From: Terribacillus saccharophilus | Lineage (GTDB): Bacteria; Bacillota; Bacilli; Bacillales; Amphibacillaceae | NCBI GenBank assembly: GCA_900110015.1 | Contig: FOCD01000002.1 | Location: 310,001-374,000 of the forward strand | Reading direction: 5' to 3' | Length of the DNA: 64,000 nt | Shown: positions 48,585-57,868 of the stretch, piece by piece | How positions within the stretch are numbered: position 1 is the stretch's first letter | Layout: each line of letters opens with the position of its first letter | Notes under the pieces: generated by a model | What the model saw: only the letters and a program-made list of their open reading frames with translations | Told to the model about the DNA's origin: nothing | The model's database searches: none | Program-made: the position numbers and the translations under genes

Positions 48585-49808
48585 TTAAACCTCGTTGTAA
48601 TCAATTACTTTGGATATATTAGAAAAGTATTCATTAGAAGTATTAATATCACTTAATTGCTCAATGGTTTCTCGTGCTCTAATTTTCATTATTTTTTGCT
48701 GCTGTGGAGTTAAGTTTATTGCTTTTACTAATGCTGAACTGATATCACTAACGCTTGATGAATCTGCAAGGAAGCCATTTTCGCCGTCTATTATAATCCC
48801 ATCTATACCTTGTCCTCTTGACCCTATAACGATGCAACCTGCAGCCATCGCCTCCAGATATACTAATCCCAAAGTTTCTTTAATGCTTACCATTATAAAA
48901 ATGTCACTTTGTCTCATATTTTCAAATACTTCATCTCTACTAATTAGACCTCTAAAATCGACACAGTCATCTAGACTTAAGTTATTAACATGCGCTTTCA
49001 ATTTTAATTCTTCTCGACCACTTCCTATAATATTAAATTTAAAACTATACTGTGGTTGTAAAGGTTTTAATGCTTCAATAGTTTTAGCAACATTTTTATT
49101 CTTATCTAATTTGCCTACATACAACAGCTTAATATCACTACCAATACCATACGAGTTTTTAGGTAATTCTGTTTTTAATAAAGAATTAGGTATGCCAGAA
49201 AAGCATAAGAACATATACTTTATTGAAATATCTAACATACTTTCAAATTCTTTCATGATAGTATGTGATCTAAACCCAATACCATCAAAATCGTTAAAAT
49301 AGTTGGACCAGTATCTAATATCCTTACTTCTCTTTATCTTTTTAATATCCACTGAATGCAAGATGGCGATTCTTTTGTTTGCTACATTAAGATTAGTAAC
49401 AAAGTCTACATAGTATGTAGGGAAGTGCACTACTAAAGCATCAAGATCCAGTTCAGCTTCTTTATAATAAGTTTTTACAAGATTTGAGTGTTTTTTATGA
49501 AAATACTTAAGGATATAATCCACCTTTGGCAACAAGAACATGTTCTCCAAAAAAAGCAAATCATTATTAAGTTTATCTTTAAAAAGGTACTTTTCTAAAT
49601 CATTTTTTACTGGTAAGATTTTAAATAAATTTTTATATGCAGATTTATATCGGTGCAAAAAAGAATGTATAACTAATACATTGTTGGAAGCTGAGAATTG
49701 GCTTAACAGATAATAGATAGCTTTTGTATCGCCATCCAAATCTTCTCTGTGTAAAATCGGATAAAAAGGAGTTAGTATAGCAATATTCCTATTATGAGTT
49801 TCATGCAT
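48585..49808 (-). CDS. Glycosyltransferase, GT4/GT-B type
   Basis: The 407-residue protein ends in a GT-B donor domain with LLYVGKLDKNKNVAKTIEAL, GSGREELKLKAHV, VDFRGLISRDEVF and SIKETLGLVYLEAMAAGCIVI, the E-x7-E motif of family 4. The N-terminal half is not recognisable in detail. It adds one sugar of the repeat unit on the cytoplasmic side. Donor and linkage are not predictable. The RBS is weak; the start lies just after the acyltransferase stop. Confidence 0.85.
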   Translation of the reverse strand: MHETHNRNIAILTPFYPILHREDLDGDTKAIYYLLSQFSASNNVLVIHSFLHRYKSAYKNLFKILPVKNDLEKYLFKDKLNNDLLFLENMFLLPKVDYILKYFHKKHSNLVKTYYKEAELDLDALVVHFPTYYVDFVTNLNVANKRIAILHSVDIKKIKRSKDIRYWSNYFNDFDGIGFRSHTIMKEFESMLDISIKYMFLCFSGIPNSLLKTELPKNSYGIGSDIKLLYVGKLDKNKNVAKTIEALKPLQPQYSFKFNIIGSGREELKLKAHVNNLSLDDCVDFRGLISRDEVFENMRQSDIFIMVSIKETLGLVYLEAMAAGCIVIGSRGQGIDGIIIDGENGFLADSSSVSDISSALVKAINLTPQQQKIMKIRARETIEQLSDINTSNEYFSNISKVIDYNEV

Positions 49809-49811
49809 TTT

Positions 49812-50369
49812 TCAGTCCAACTTTCGTAAGATTCGAGCTGGATTTCCAGCTATCACACAATTACCTTCTGGAAAACTTTTTGTAACAATTGAGCCTGCAC
49901 CAACAACTGTATTATCTCCAAGGATTATACCTGGCAGAATCATAGAATTCATTCCTACCCAGCATCCGGAACCTATGTTAATGTTTTTTGCTTTCACATG
50001 ACTATCTAAATCATGAATATCATGATTTTGAGTGATAAGGCCAACATTAGGGGCAATATAAGTTCCTTCTCCTAGAGTTATTTGACCTTCATAGTTTTGA
50101 AAGTAACATCCGTAGTTTTGAAAATTATTGAGATCATTTGGGCTAAAAATAAGATTCCTAGGATTACCCACTATGTTTCTATGAGATACAGGAAATGGAA
50201 CTTTCCTATTATATCCTATAATTTTCTGCATAAATAGATTACGCCAACACCATCTCCATCCCTTTGGAGAGTGATCAAACCAACGTCCTTTTAAGTATTT
50301 CTTATCATAGAATATCGGCATAATTAAACGTGAAAGTGAGATAAATATTTTTTTCAGGTTGCGTTTCAT
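49812..50369 (-). CDS. Left-handed beta-helix acyltransferase
   Basis: The 185-residue protein contains hexapeptide repeats in its second half (ITLGEGTYIAPNVGLITQNH, INIGSGCWVGMNSMILPGI, TVVGAGSIVTKSF) and ends VIAGNPARILRKL. It belongs to the serine/sugar O-acetyltransferase group (WbbJ/CapG type) and probably acetylates a sugar of the repeat unit. The start ATG overlaps the stop of the Wzy-type gene as ATGA. Confidence 0.85.
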   Translation of the reverse strand: MKRNLKKIFISLSRLIMPIFYDKKYLKGRWFDHSPKGWRWCWRNLFMQKIIGYNRKVPFPVSHRNIVGNPRNLIFSPNDLNNFQNYGCYFQNYEGQITLGEGTYIAPNVGLITQNHDIHDLDSHVKAKNINIGSGCWVGMNSMILPGIILGDNTVVGAGSIVTKSFPEGNCVIAGNPARILRKLD

Positions 50370-51745
50370 AAGTCATTATCCTTTAACATTTTGGATTTCA
50401 TCCTTGAGTATAAGCATACAAACAAAACAAATAAGATCAATATCACTATATCAGTTCTAGTTCGTGCAATAACCGCCCAATCACTGTTAGTCATTAAATT
50501 TAGTATTGAGACTGTTATTCGTAATAATATTATTCTAAAAGCGAAATTATTAGATAAGTATATGAATCTATCATCTATTATCCTTAAGATTATTCCTGTA
50601 ACAATTAATCCAATAAAGAGTGTAATATATCCACCTTCATAATAATTAAAAGTTAGGAAATCTACAGGGATACCACCTCTATTCTCCATACTCGTAATAT
50701 ATGAATACGAATTTGTATTAACACTTCCAAGAGTTTCAATCATATTCTTTGAAATACCAATTGTGCTTAGTATAGAACTTGGTATTAAGGCTAATAACCA
50801 ATAAATATAGTCTATGCCTAGTCTAAATCCACCTATATCTACAAGAGTTTCTCTTACTGCAAAGTTAGTAAAAGGATAGCTAAATTCTAGTAGAAAACTT
50901 GCTATAAAACTTTGTTCTTGTGTGGAGTAATATCCATAAGAAAAATAAGTAAATAGGCTGTTTAATACATTTAATAAAGGGATACATATAATAAACAGTA
51001 AAATCAACTTTATTGTTTTATTTTTTTCCATAAATCTACTTGATAATAGGAAAGGTAATAAAAATAGTAAAAGCGGTGCTCTACCCTGGTTATAGAGTAA
51101 ATACAATACTGCAAAAAACATAGATACTATGAATTTAAACAGTACCCATTTATTTCTCTTCACTCCAAAAAGATAGCAATAGAGATAAGGGCTAACCAGA
51201 ATAATAACAGAAAATGTTACTAATGGAACTAGTCCAGAACTTATGTAATCACTTAAACTTGTGTTTGTCCCCCTTGAAAAAGATCCCAATGCTAAGTACT
51301 GTGACACACCCCCAACAGAGGTAATCAATATTATTATAGAGATTGCACTAGATAAAAACAGAATGTCAGCAAACAAATTCACTTTCTTATAGAGCTGTTT
51401 ATTAATAATCGATACTTTTTTAATAGAAAGAGGTTCAGAGTATTTACTTTTTCCTCTAAGATGATATACAAACAGAATTAACCCTAGAAACGTCATGCAT
51501 AAAACACTATTAATCAGTATTTCTTCATTACTTAAGGAGTTTAATACAATGTTATATAGAGTAGTGGTATCTCTATATTCTTCGAAAAGGATAAATAATA
51601 TAGGTAAAACTATATAAAACAAAGTAAATATCATTACAAAAATATTAATGTTTTTAAATCCATACCTGGAGATACTCTTTGATGAATAAATATAAATTAA
51701 CATTATAACTATTAGGAATAAACTAATTGCCAAGAAACTTATCAA
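50366..51745 (-). CDS. Repeat-unit polymerase, Wzy type
   Basis: The 459-residue protein is almost entirely hydrophobic, with about 12 membrane helices and a long outer loop near the C-terminal third (FLLEFSYPFTNFAVRETLV to GVIDFLTFNYYEGGY-like region). This topology fits O-antigen/exopolysaccharide polymerases, whose sequences are poorly conserved. Assignment rests on topology and on the operon, which has Wzx, Wzz-like and initiating transferase genes but no other polymerase candidate. TTG start; RBS AAGGTGA. Confidence 0.75.
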   Translation of the reverse strand: MISFLAISLFLIVIMLIYIYSSKSISRYGFKNINIFVMIFTLFYIVLPILFILFEEYRDTTTLYNIVLNSLSNEEILINSVLCMTFLGLILFVYHLRGKSKYSEPLSIKKVSIINKQLYKKVNLFADILFLSSAISIIILITSVGGVSQYLALGSFSRGTNTSLSDYISSGLVPLVTFSVIILVSPYLYCYLFGVKRNKWVLFKFIVSMFFAVLYLLYNQGRAPLLLFLLPFLLSSRFMEKNKTIKLILLFIICIPLLNVLNSLFTYFSYGYYSTQEQSFIASFLLEFSYPFTNFAVRETLVDIGGFRLGIDYIYWLLALIPSSILSTIGISKNMIETLGSVNTNSYSYITSMENRGGIPVDFLTFNYYEGGYITLFIGLIVTGIILRIIDDRFIYLSNNFAFRIILLRITVSILNLMTNSDWAVIARTRTDIVILILFVLFVCLYSRMKSKMLKDNDL

Positions 51746-51749
51746 AAAA

Positions 51750-52667
51750 TCACCTTAACCTTAGATTAAATCCGCAACTTTTTTTGGTTAGCTTTCTATA
51801 AAACAAATGAATAACATATCTAAATGCATCTAAAACAGATACATCTTTTTGCACTACCATATTAATAGCTTGAGGGAAATGTGATCTATTTGTCATCTTC
51901 GATCTAAATACTTGGAGCTTTAACATTTTATAAATTTGTTCTTGATCATCTTTTTTTAATTCTTTGATGTAACCGTCAAATTTCTCTAGATATTGTATAG
52001 TTAATTCTTCTAAACTTTTTTTCATAACCCTTGGATGTATATACACTGCCAAACCAATAACATCTACATAAGCCAATTTATTTTTTCTTAGCAATCTAAC
52101 TAGAAATTCAACGTCTTGGTTTCTCTCAAAAGTTTCATCAAAACCATTTAATTCCTCAAATACTTTTCTTCTTACCATAAGATTTGATCCGGCATGAACA
52201 AATAGATTCCTTTTTAACTCTTCCACTAATAGATTGCCTTCTCTATTTTCGCCACAGGTCATTACTGTCTTATTATCCTTTTTCCTTATATAACTAGTAT
52301 AACAAGCACCCCAACTCTTATCACGATTGTTTAAACATTCTACTTGTTTTTGTATTTTATTTGATAAAAATTCATCATCATCATCTAAAAACATTAAATA
52401 TTCTCCGTTAGAATTCTTGAAACCAGTATTTCTAGCAGCAGAACCATTTTTATTATAGTCATGTTGAATATACTTCACTTTTTCAACTTTTTTGTAACCA
52501 TCCATCACCAACTCAGTTTGTTTTCTAAAAGAAGAGGCAGGATCATTATCGTCAACAACAATTATTTCTACATTCTTATAATTTTGATTTAAAACAGAAT
52601 CAATAGCTCTCGGTAAAGTATCAGATCTTTGATAAGTGGGTATAACCACAGTAACTAATTTGCACAT
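51750..52667 (-). CDS. Glycosyltransferase family 2
   Basis: The 305-residue GT-A enzyme starts LVTVVIPTYQRSDTLPRAID. It has VVDDNDPASS, NGSAARNTGF, and the metal-binding FLDDDDEFL (DDD in place of DxD). It adds one sugar of the repeat unit. The donor is not predictable. RBS AGGATG before ATG. Confidence 0.87.
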   Translation of the reverse strand: MCKLVTVVIPTYQRSDTLPRAIDSVLNQNYKNVEIIVVDDNDPASSFRKQTELVMDGYKKVEKVKYIQHDYNKNGSAARNTGFKNSNGEYLMFLDDDDEFLSNKIQKQVECLNNRDKSWGACYTSYIRKKDNKTVMTCGENREGNLLVEELKRNLFVHAGSNLMVRRKVFEELNGFDETFERNQDVEFLVRLLRKNKLAYVDVIGLAVYIHPRVMKKSLEELTIQYLEKFDGYIKELKKDDQEQIYKMLKLQVFRSKMTNRSHFPQAINMVVQKDVSVLDAFRYVIHLFYRKLTKKSCGFNLRLR

Positions 52668-52684
52668 CTAATTCACATCCTGCT

Positions 52685-53248
52685 TTACATATTTCTAACA
52701 ATAGTCTTTTCAATCTGCTCTCTTTTTTGAATAATAATGGTGTCGTCTGAATAAATGCCCTTTATCACACTTCCAGCGCCAACTACACAATTATCGCCTA
52801 TTATCGTTCCTCTAAGAATTATAGTATTTGCACCTATCCACACATTATTACCTATAACTACCTCAGCAGTTTTAAATTCGGATCCTTTAAGCCCTTCTAC
52901 TGTTCTAAAATCATGATCATGATCATAGATTAAAACATTTGGTCCAAATTGAACATCATTTCCCACTATAATTTTCTCATGGCTAGTAATCATGCAGCCA
53001 TGATTAAAGAATGCTCTATCACCAATGGTTAATTCACTATTATGCCTAGCATTTAGCTTACAACCACTTCTTATTTGCACTCTTTTACCCAAATTGACCT
53101 TCGAATTTTTTCCAATATTTATCTCAGTCAAAGGTGAGATTAAATTAATAAAAGTAAAATTTAGTTCCTTGAATCTCACAAGTTTTATAAGACATAACTT
53201 AACAAAAGAATACGCTAGATATACAAATGCTCTAATCACTTTTATCAC
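52685..53248 (-). CDS. Left-handed beta-helix acyltransferase
   Basis: The 187-residue protein has hexapeptide repeats (INIGKNSKVNLGKRVQI, LTIGDRAFFNHGCMIT, IVGNDVQFGPNVLIYDHDH, VVIGNNVWIGANTIILRGT, VVGAGSVIKG). The N-terminal 30 residues are hydrophobic. It is a second acetyltransferase-like enzyme of the operon and could modify a repeat-unit sugar. GTG start 2 bases after the preceding stop. Confidence 0.82.
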   Translation of the reverse strand: MIKVIRAFVYLAYSFVKLCLIKLVRFKELNFTFINLISPLTEINIGKNSKVNLGKRVQIRSGCKLNARHNSELTIGDRAFFNHGCMITSHEKIIVGNDVQFGPNVLIYDHDHDFRTVEGLKGSEFKTAEVVIGNNVWIGANTIILRGTIIGDNCVVGAGSVIKGIYSDDTIIIQKREQIEKTIVRNM

Positions 53249-53250
53249 TT

Positions 53251-54348
53251 TTAACTTTCCAATCTTTTAATTTCATTTATATATGCTTCTACAACTATTT
53301 CTCGATTAAATTCTTCTTCCATCTTTCTCCTTCCATTAAGACCCATATTTTTCTTTTCTTCATATGATAACTTGAGAAACCTTTCAATCTTATTAATTAA
53401 GTCTTTAGTATTTTCTTGTTTTATTATATATCCATTTACATTATCATCGACAACTTCCCTACAACCAGCTCTATCCGTAGTTATTATAGGTCTTGCGCTT
53501 GCTGCGCTCTCCAATAACACATTAGACATTCCTTCAGGATAATAAGTCGGATGGATTGTACAGTGTGCATCTTTTAAAAATCGCCTCACATCACTCTGCA
53601 TTCCATGATAATAAATAATATCTTTACTTTGTAGCTCCTCTAACTTTTTTTCGTAATCTTCTTCACAAAAACCCAGAACATGAAATCTAGTATTTTTATA
53701 TTTCTTTCTTATATATGTAGCTGCTTCCACATATTGTTCTATTCCTTTTTCTTTCATAATTCTAGATATAAATACAAATTGGACTATATTATCACTAGGG
53801 TATGGTAAAGCATTAAAATGCTGAACATTTACGCCTGATCCAGGTATGATACGATATCGATTAATAGGGATCGATTGATTATCAAAAAACAATTTATTCT
53901 CTTGATTTTGGAAAAATATACATCTAGTATTTTTACTTGAAAATCGATACATTGAAACGAGTAATTTTTGAATTATCCCTGACTTCTCAACGGCACTCCC
54001 TAATCCTGTAACGTTTGGAAAAAACGGAATCCCTTTTAAACGACTAGCTATACCACCATAGATATTTGGTTTCACTGTATAAGAAAGAACTGCGTCTGGC
54101 CTAATTCTTCCTAGCATTTTAAAATAACTTACTAATAATTTAAGATCTGTAAGAGGATTCATTCCTCTTCTATCTAATGGCAAGTCTATAAATTCACATC
54201 CCATTTCTTTCAGTTGCTCTACTCTTTCTCCGTATGGGAGTACTAGGTATATCTTATATTCTAATTTCAAAAAGCGATCTATTATCTCTTTTCGAAAATT
54301 GTAAGTATACGCGTGGTGATTTGATAAAATAACTATACTTTTAGTCAT
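53251..54348 (-). CDS. Glycosyltransferase family 4
   Basis: The 365-residue GT-B enzyme has an N-terminal acceptor domain (ILSNHHAYTYNFRKEIID, SYTVKPNIYGG, FPNVTGLGSAVE) and donor domain motifs (FVFISRIMKEKGIEQYVEA, HVLGFCEEDYEKK, HPTYYPEGMSNVLLESAA). These parts resemble PglA/WbnK-type transferases that add the second sugar onto an undecaprenyl-diphospho-amino sugar. This fits its place just downstream of the initiating enzymes. RBS GGAGGGG before ATG; it overlaps the SDR gene by 8 bases. Confidence 0.87.
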   Translation of the reverse strand: MTKSIVILSNHHAYTYNFRKEIIDRFLKLEYKIYLVLPYGERVEQLKEMGCEFIDLPLDRRGMNPLTDLKLLVSYFKMLGRIRPDAVLSYTVKPNIYGGIASRLKGIPFFPNVTGLGSAVEKSGIIQKLLVSMYRFSSKNTRCIFFQNQENKLFFDNQSIPINRYRIIPGSGVNVQHFNALPYPSDNIVQFVFISRIMKEKGIEQYVEAATYIRKKYKNTRFHVLGFCEEDYEKKLEELQSKDIIYYHGMQSDVRRFLKDAHCTIHPTYYPEGMSNVLLESAASARPIITTDRAGCREVVDDNVNGYIIKQENTKDLINKIERFLKLSYEEKKNMGLNGRRKMEEEFNREIVVEAYINEIKRLES

Positions 54349-55198
54349 TTTTCCCCTCCGTTAATTCTATTGATTCTTCAAAGCTAATAAATCTCTTATG
54401 CAATTCCTCATTGTACATTGATAGTTCCTTAGTATAAGCTAAGGTACCAAAAACTTTAGTTAAAGTTTTATTATTAGAACTATCAATTAAAAAGTTTAGC
54501 CAAGGGAAAAGAATGATTTTTTTGTTATTAAGTTTAGAAATAAGAGCAACTAGTTCTCTCGTACTCACAAATTCACTATTTTGAGGATGGAAAATACCTT
54601 CTCTATTGCTTTCTAAGATATCAATTATTACAGTAATTAAGTTTTCTATAAATATCATACTTCTTTTATTATCAATACTTGGGAAAAGAGGTGTTATCTT
54701 AGCCAATTTAGCCAACTTCGAATAATTTCCAATACTATTTTTACCGTATACAATGGGTGGTCGTAATATTGCTACTTTAAAATTATTATTCCTCATATTT
54801 AATAATAAGTTCTCTGCTTGTAACTTAGATTTGCCATAATGAGTAGTTGGGGAGGGTATGGTATTTTCATCAATTAACCCCTCATTCAACCCATATATAC
54901 TCATTGAACTTAAAAAGAGGAATTGTTTAACCCCTTCACTTTTAGCTTTTTTAGCTACCTCATATGCTAAGTCCCTATTTATTTCATAATATTTTTGAGA
55001 GTTATTCTTAGTTTCTTTTATGTGTGCAATCCCGACTATATGAACGACAGCGTCATAATTTTCAAAACTATAGCCTTTCCAAGAATTATCCCTCAAGGAA
55101 ATCATTTGATAATTATACTTCCCCAAAAGAGCATCCAATCTCTTTTTTAAACTTTTACCAATGTAGCTCTGAGTTCCTGTTATTAATACTCGCTTCAT
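54341..55198 (-). CDS. SDR-family nucleotide-sugar 4-reductase/epimerase, WbpV-like
   Basis: The 285-residue extended SDR has MKRVLITGTQSYIGKSL (cofactor loop with TQSY instead of the usual GxxG), VHIVGIAHIK, SSMSIYG, catalytic YGKSK and RPPIVYGKNSIGN. It resembles WbpV/RfbU-type enzymes that reduce the 4-keto group of UDP-4-keto-6-deoxy-GlcNAc. With the 4,6-dehydratase upstream it could give UDP-QuiNAc or UDP-FucNAc. The start overlaps the PglC-type stop as ATGA. Confidence 0.82.
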   Translation of the reverse strand: MKRVLITGTQSYIGKSLKKRLDALLGKYNYQMISLRDNSWKGYSFENYDAVVHIVGIAHIKETKNNSQKYYEINRDLAYEVAKKAKSEGVKQFLFLSSMSIYGLNEGLIDENTIPSPTTHYGKSKLQAENLLLNMRNNNFKVAILRPPIVYGKNSIGNYSKLAKLAKITPLFPSIDNKRSMIFIENLITVIIDILESNREGIFHPQNSEFVSTRELVALISKLNNKKIILFPWLNFLIDSSNNKTLTKVFGTLAYTKELSMYNEELHKRFISFEESIELTEGKND

Positions 55199-55833
55199 TC
55201 TTGTTTTGTCTCCAAAGTACTCGCTATGTCTTGATTTTTAATATTTTTTTTCCCCTCTACTACTCCATCACTTTTAGCTACATTAATTATAGTCTTGAAA
55301 AAGCATTTTAAGTCCATTCTACAACTTATATTCCTTACATAATCTCCATCCAATTTGGCTTTAAGAATGATTGAAATTTCGTCTCTTCCATTAACTTGAG
55401 CCCATCCAGTCAAACCTGGAACAACATTGTTTGCACCATATTTATCTCTCTCATTTATCAAATCGTATTGATTCCACAAAGCTGGTCGAGGACCAATAAT
55501 GCTCATCTCTCCCTTAAGTATATTTATTATTTGTGGCAATTCATCTAAGCTTGTTTTCCTTAAAAACTTACCTATCCGGGTAATAAATATATTAGGATCG
55601 TTTAAGAGATGCGTTGGCATATCTTTCGGTGTGTCCACTCGCATAGTCCTAAACTTCAAGATATAAAATTCGGTCTTGTCTTTACCAATCCTTTTTTGTC
55701 TAAAAAGAATTGGTCCTTTTGAATCTATTCTAATAATTATCGAAATTAACAATAGAAAAGGCCATAACACTATTAAAGCCATCGCGGCTGCTAGAACGTC
55801 TACATTTTTTTTGAAGAATAGATAATTTTTCAT
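55195..55833 (-). CDS. Initiating undecaprenyl-phosphate sugar-1-phosphate transferase, PglC type
   Basis: The 212-residue small monotopic phosphoglycosyltransferase has one N-terminal membrane hairpin (about 10-35) and the catalytic core GPILFRQKRIGKD, FYILKFRTM, TSLDELPQIINILKGEMS, IGPRP and VPGLTGWAQVNGRDE. Such enzymes start repeat-unit synthesis by moving a sugar-1-phosphate, often a diNAcBac or other 6-deoxy-amino sugar, to undecaprenyl phosphate. Adjacent dehydratase and reductase genes would make the donor. Confidence 0.93.
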   Translation of the reverse strand: MKNYLFFKKNVDVLAAAMALIVLWPFLLLISIIIRIDSKGPILFRQKRIGKDKTEFYILKFRTMRVDTPKDMPTHLLNDPNIFITRIGKFLRKTSLDELPQIINILKGEMSIIGPRPALWNQYDLINERDKYGANNVVPGLTGWAQVNGRDEISIILKAKLDGDYVRNISCRMDLKCFFKTIINVAKSDGVVEGKKNIKNQDIASTLETKQE

Positions 55834-55863
55834 TTATTTACACCTCTAATGATAATAATGGTT

Positions 55864-57684
55864 TTAGCTTGTTCCATCTATAACTTGAAGCTGTCGTTTA
55901 TTTGCTAAATCCAATACATAATCTCTTATGTGCTCATTATTGTAGTATGCAAAATTCTCTAGTAAGAATGTCACTCTACTGTAATCAACATCTATAGATT
56001 TCCCAACAAAGATCTTAGGGAATATAGCATTTTCATGAACCTCGTCATGTCCCAATAGTTCTTCATACATCTTTTCACCTGGCCGTATACCAGCAAATCT
56101 GATACCTATTTCTTCTTCTGCATAACCAGACAATCTTATTAAATTCTTGGCTAAGTCAACAATTTTAACTGGTTCACCCATATCTAACACAAATATTTCT
56201 CCGCCGTGTGCAAGTGCACCAGCCTGTAACACTAATCTAGATGCCTCAGGAATAGTCATGAAATAACGAGTCATATCAGGATGTGTTACAGTTAATGGTC
56301 CGCCTGCTTTAATCTGCTTTTTAAATAACGGTATAACACTACCACGGCTTCCAAGTACGTTCCCAAATCGAACAGCAACAAATCTTGTACTACTTGTCTT
56401 ATCTAATTCTTGAATGATTATTTCAGCGATTCGTTTTGTCGAACCCATCACATTAGTAGGGTTAACTGCTTTATCGGTAGATACAAGAACAAATGTATTT
56501 ACACCAGCTAAATCAGCTGCTTCAGCAACATTTTTTGTGCCAATAACGTTGTTCTTAACTGCTTCTTTGGGATTGTATTCCATTAATGGTACATGCTTGT
56601 GTGCAGCTGCATGATAAACAACATCTGGTTGATAATCATCCATTACTTGCTGTATTCTTTCTTTGTCTTGCACATCTGCAATTATTGGAATAATTTCTAT
56701 ATCTTTATCAATTGTGTTTCTCAATTCCATATCAATAGTATAGATAGAATTCTCTCCATGCCCCAGAAGAAGTAAATGTTTAGGTTTAAACTTGAATACT
56801 TGTCTGCAGATTTCAGAGCCGATTGAACCACCTGCTCCAGTTACTAACACTGTTTTACCTGTAAGTTTTTCTGATATACTCTGAACATCTAATTCTACAG
56901 GATCTCTTCCAAGTAAGTCCTCTACTTGTACTTCACGAAACTGCTGTACAGATACTTTTCCTGTAATTATGTCTTCAAGCATTGGAACAATTTTTGTACT
57001 AGCATTGGTCTTGCTACATTCTTGATAAATTATTTGCATCTTATGTTTATCTAATGAAGGAATAGCCAAGATAATGTGCTTAATTTTATATTTCTCTACA
57101 ATTGCTGGGATGTCTGCGGTTAGGCCTACAACTGGAGTTCCATAAATATCAAGCTTTTGTTTATTTAAATCATCGTCTACAAATGCAACGGGTTGTAATT
57201 CATGGTCTTGATTCTTAAGTAAATGCCTGACAAGCATTGTACCAGCAGCACCAGCTCCGACGATTAACGTATTTTCTTTTACAATGTTTGATTTGATTAG
57301 TCTATCCTTTGATAGTCTCCAAGAAAACCTACTGCCGCCGATTAAACAGATATGTAATAACCAGGTTAGAAATAATACACGTACATAAATATTGCCCATG
57401 AAAATCGACTGTACAATAGCTGCCGAGACTACAGACAGACTTACTACTTTAATGATTGCAATAACTTCTCCCGTACTAGCATAAGACCAAACTTTATGGT
57501 ATAGACGGTAAATAAATGAGAAAATATGATGTGTTATAAGTAATGTTATTGAACTGACCAACAGCATCTTAGATGTAAAAATACCAAAATAAGGATTCAA
57601 AAAATAATAACCAACATACACTGAAAATAAAACAATAAATGAGTCCATACCGACTAGCAATGCTAATCTTTTTGAATAACTCAA
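55864..57684 (-). CDS. Membrane UDP-GlcNAc 4,6-dehydratase, EpsC/WbpM/CapD type
   Basis: The 606-residue protein has four N-terminal membrane helices (about 10-110), a first Rossmann-like domain (LIVGAGAAGTMLVRHLL) and a C-terminal SDR domain with VLVTGAGGSIGSEICRQ, HAAAHKHVPLMEYNP, STDKAVNPTNVMGSTKR and RFGNVLGSRGSVIPLF. The catalytic position has Met in place of Tyr (NVMGSTK), as in WbpM/PglF long-type enzymes. It makes UDP-4-keto-6-deoxy-GlcNAc. The start is TTG, overlapping the stop of a small upstream ORF as TTGA, with RBS GGGGAGG. Confidence 0.93.
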   Translation of the reverse strand: MSYSKRLALLVGMDSFIVLFSVYVGYYFLNPYFGIFTSKMLLVSSITLLITHHIFSFIYRLYHKVWSYASTGEVIAIIKVVSLSVVSAAIVQSIFMGNIYVRVLFLTWLLHICLIGGSRFSWRLSKDRLIKSNIVKENTLIVGAGAAGTMLVRHLLKNQDHELQPVAFVDDDLNKQKLDIYGTPVVGLTADIPAIVEKYKIKHIILAIPSLDKHKMQIIYQECSKTNASTKIVPMLEDIITGKVSVQQFREVQVEDLLGRDPVELDVQSISEKLTGKTVLVTGAGGSIGSEICRQVFKFKPKHLLLLGHGENSIYTIDMELRNTIDKDIEIIPIIADVQDKERIQQVMDDYQPDVVYHAAAHKHVPLMEYNPKEAVKNNVIGTKNVAEAADLAGVNTFVLVSTDKAVNPTNVMGSTKRIAEIIIQELDKTSSTRFVAVRFGNVLGSRGSVIPLFKKQIKAGGPLTVTHPDMTRYFMTIPEASRLVLQAGALAHGGEIFVLDMGEPVKIVDLAKNLIRLSGYAEEEIGIRFAGIRPGEKMYEELLGHDEVHENAIFPKIFVGKSIDVDYSRVTFLLENFAYYNNEHIRDYVLDLANKRQLQVIDGTS

Positions 57685-57842
57685 GAGATCCTCCCCTTCT
57701 TACTTTCTTCAATTTGAACTCTCTTATCTATGGCTTCATTTACTAACTTTTGTATTAATAGGAGTTTTTGAAGAGGTGCATCCTGCTTGATATAGCGCAT
57801 CGTCTTTTTAATTGTCTTAGGCAAAGCATCGAATTTATTGAT
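57681..57842 (-). CDS. Small coupled ORF between the phosphatase and dehydratase genes
   Basis: The frame encodes KFDALPKTIKKTMRYI, then QDAPLQKLLLIQKLVNEAI and a charged end KGRIS. Its TGA overlaps the TTG start of the dehydratase, as in coupled genes. There is no ATG, GTG or TTG near the good RBS (AGGTGG, about 57852). ATC 57842 lies 7 bases after it and would give 53 residues; TTG 57824 would give 47 but has no RBS. The product is predicted to be basic and helical and I do not recognise it. It may act in coupling or control of the operon. Confidence 0.5.
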   Translation of the reverse strand: MNKFDALPKTIKKTMRYIKQDAPLQKLLLIQKLVNEAIDKRVQIEESKKGRIS

Positions 57843-57868
57843 AGGAAACCCACCTTTTCAAGTAATTA

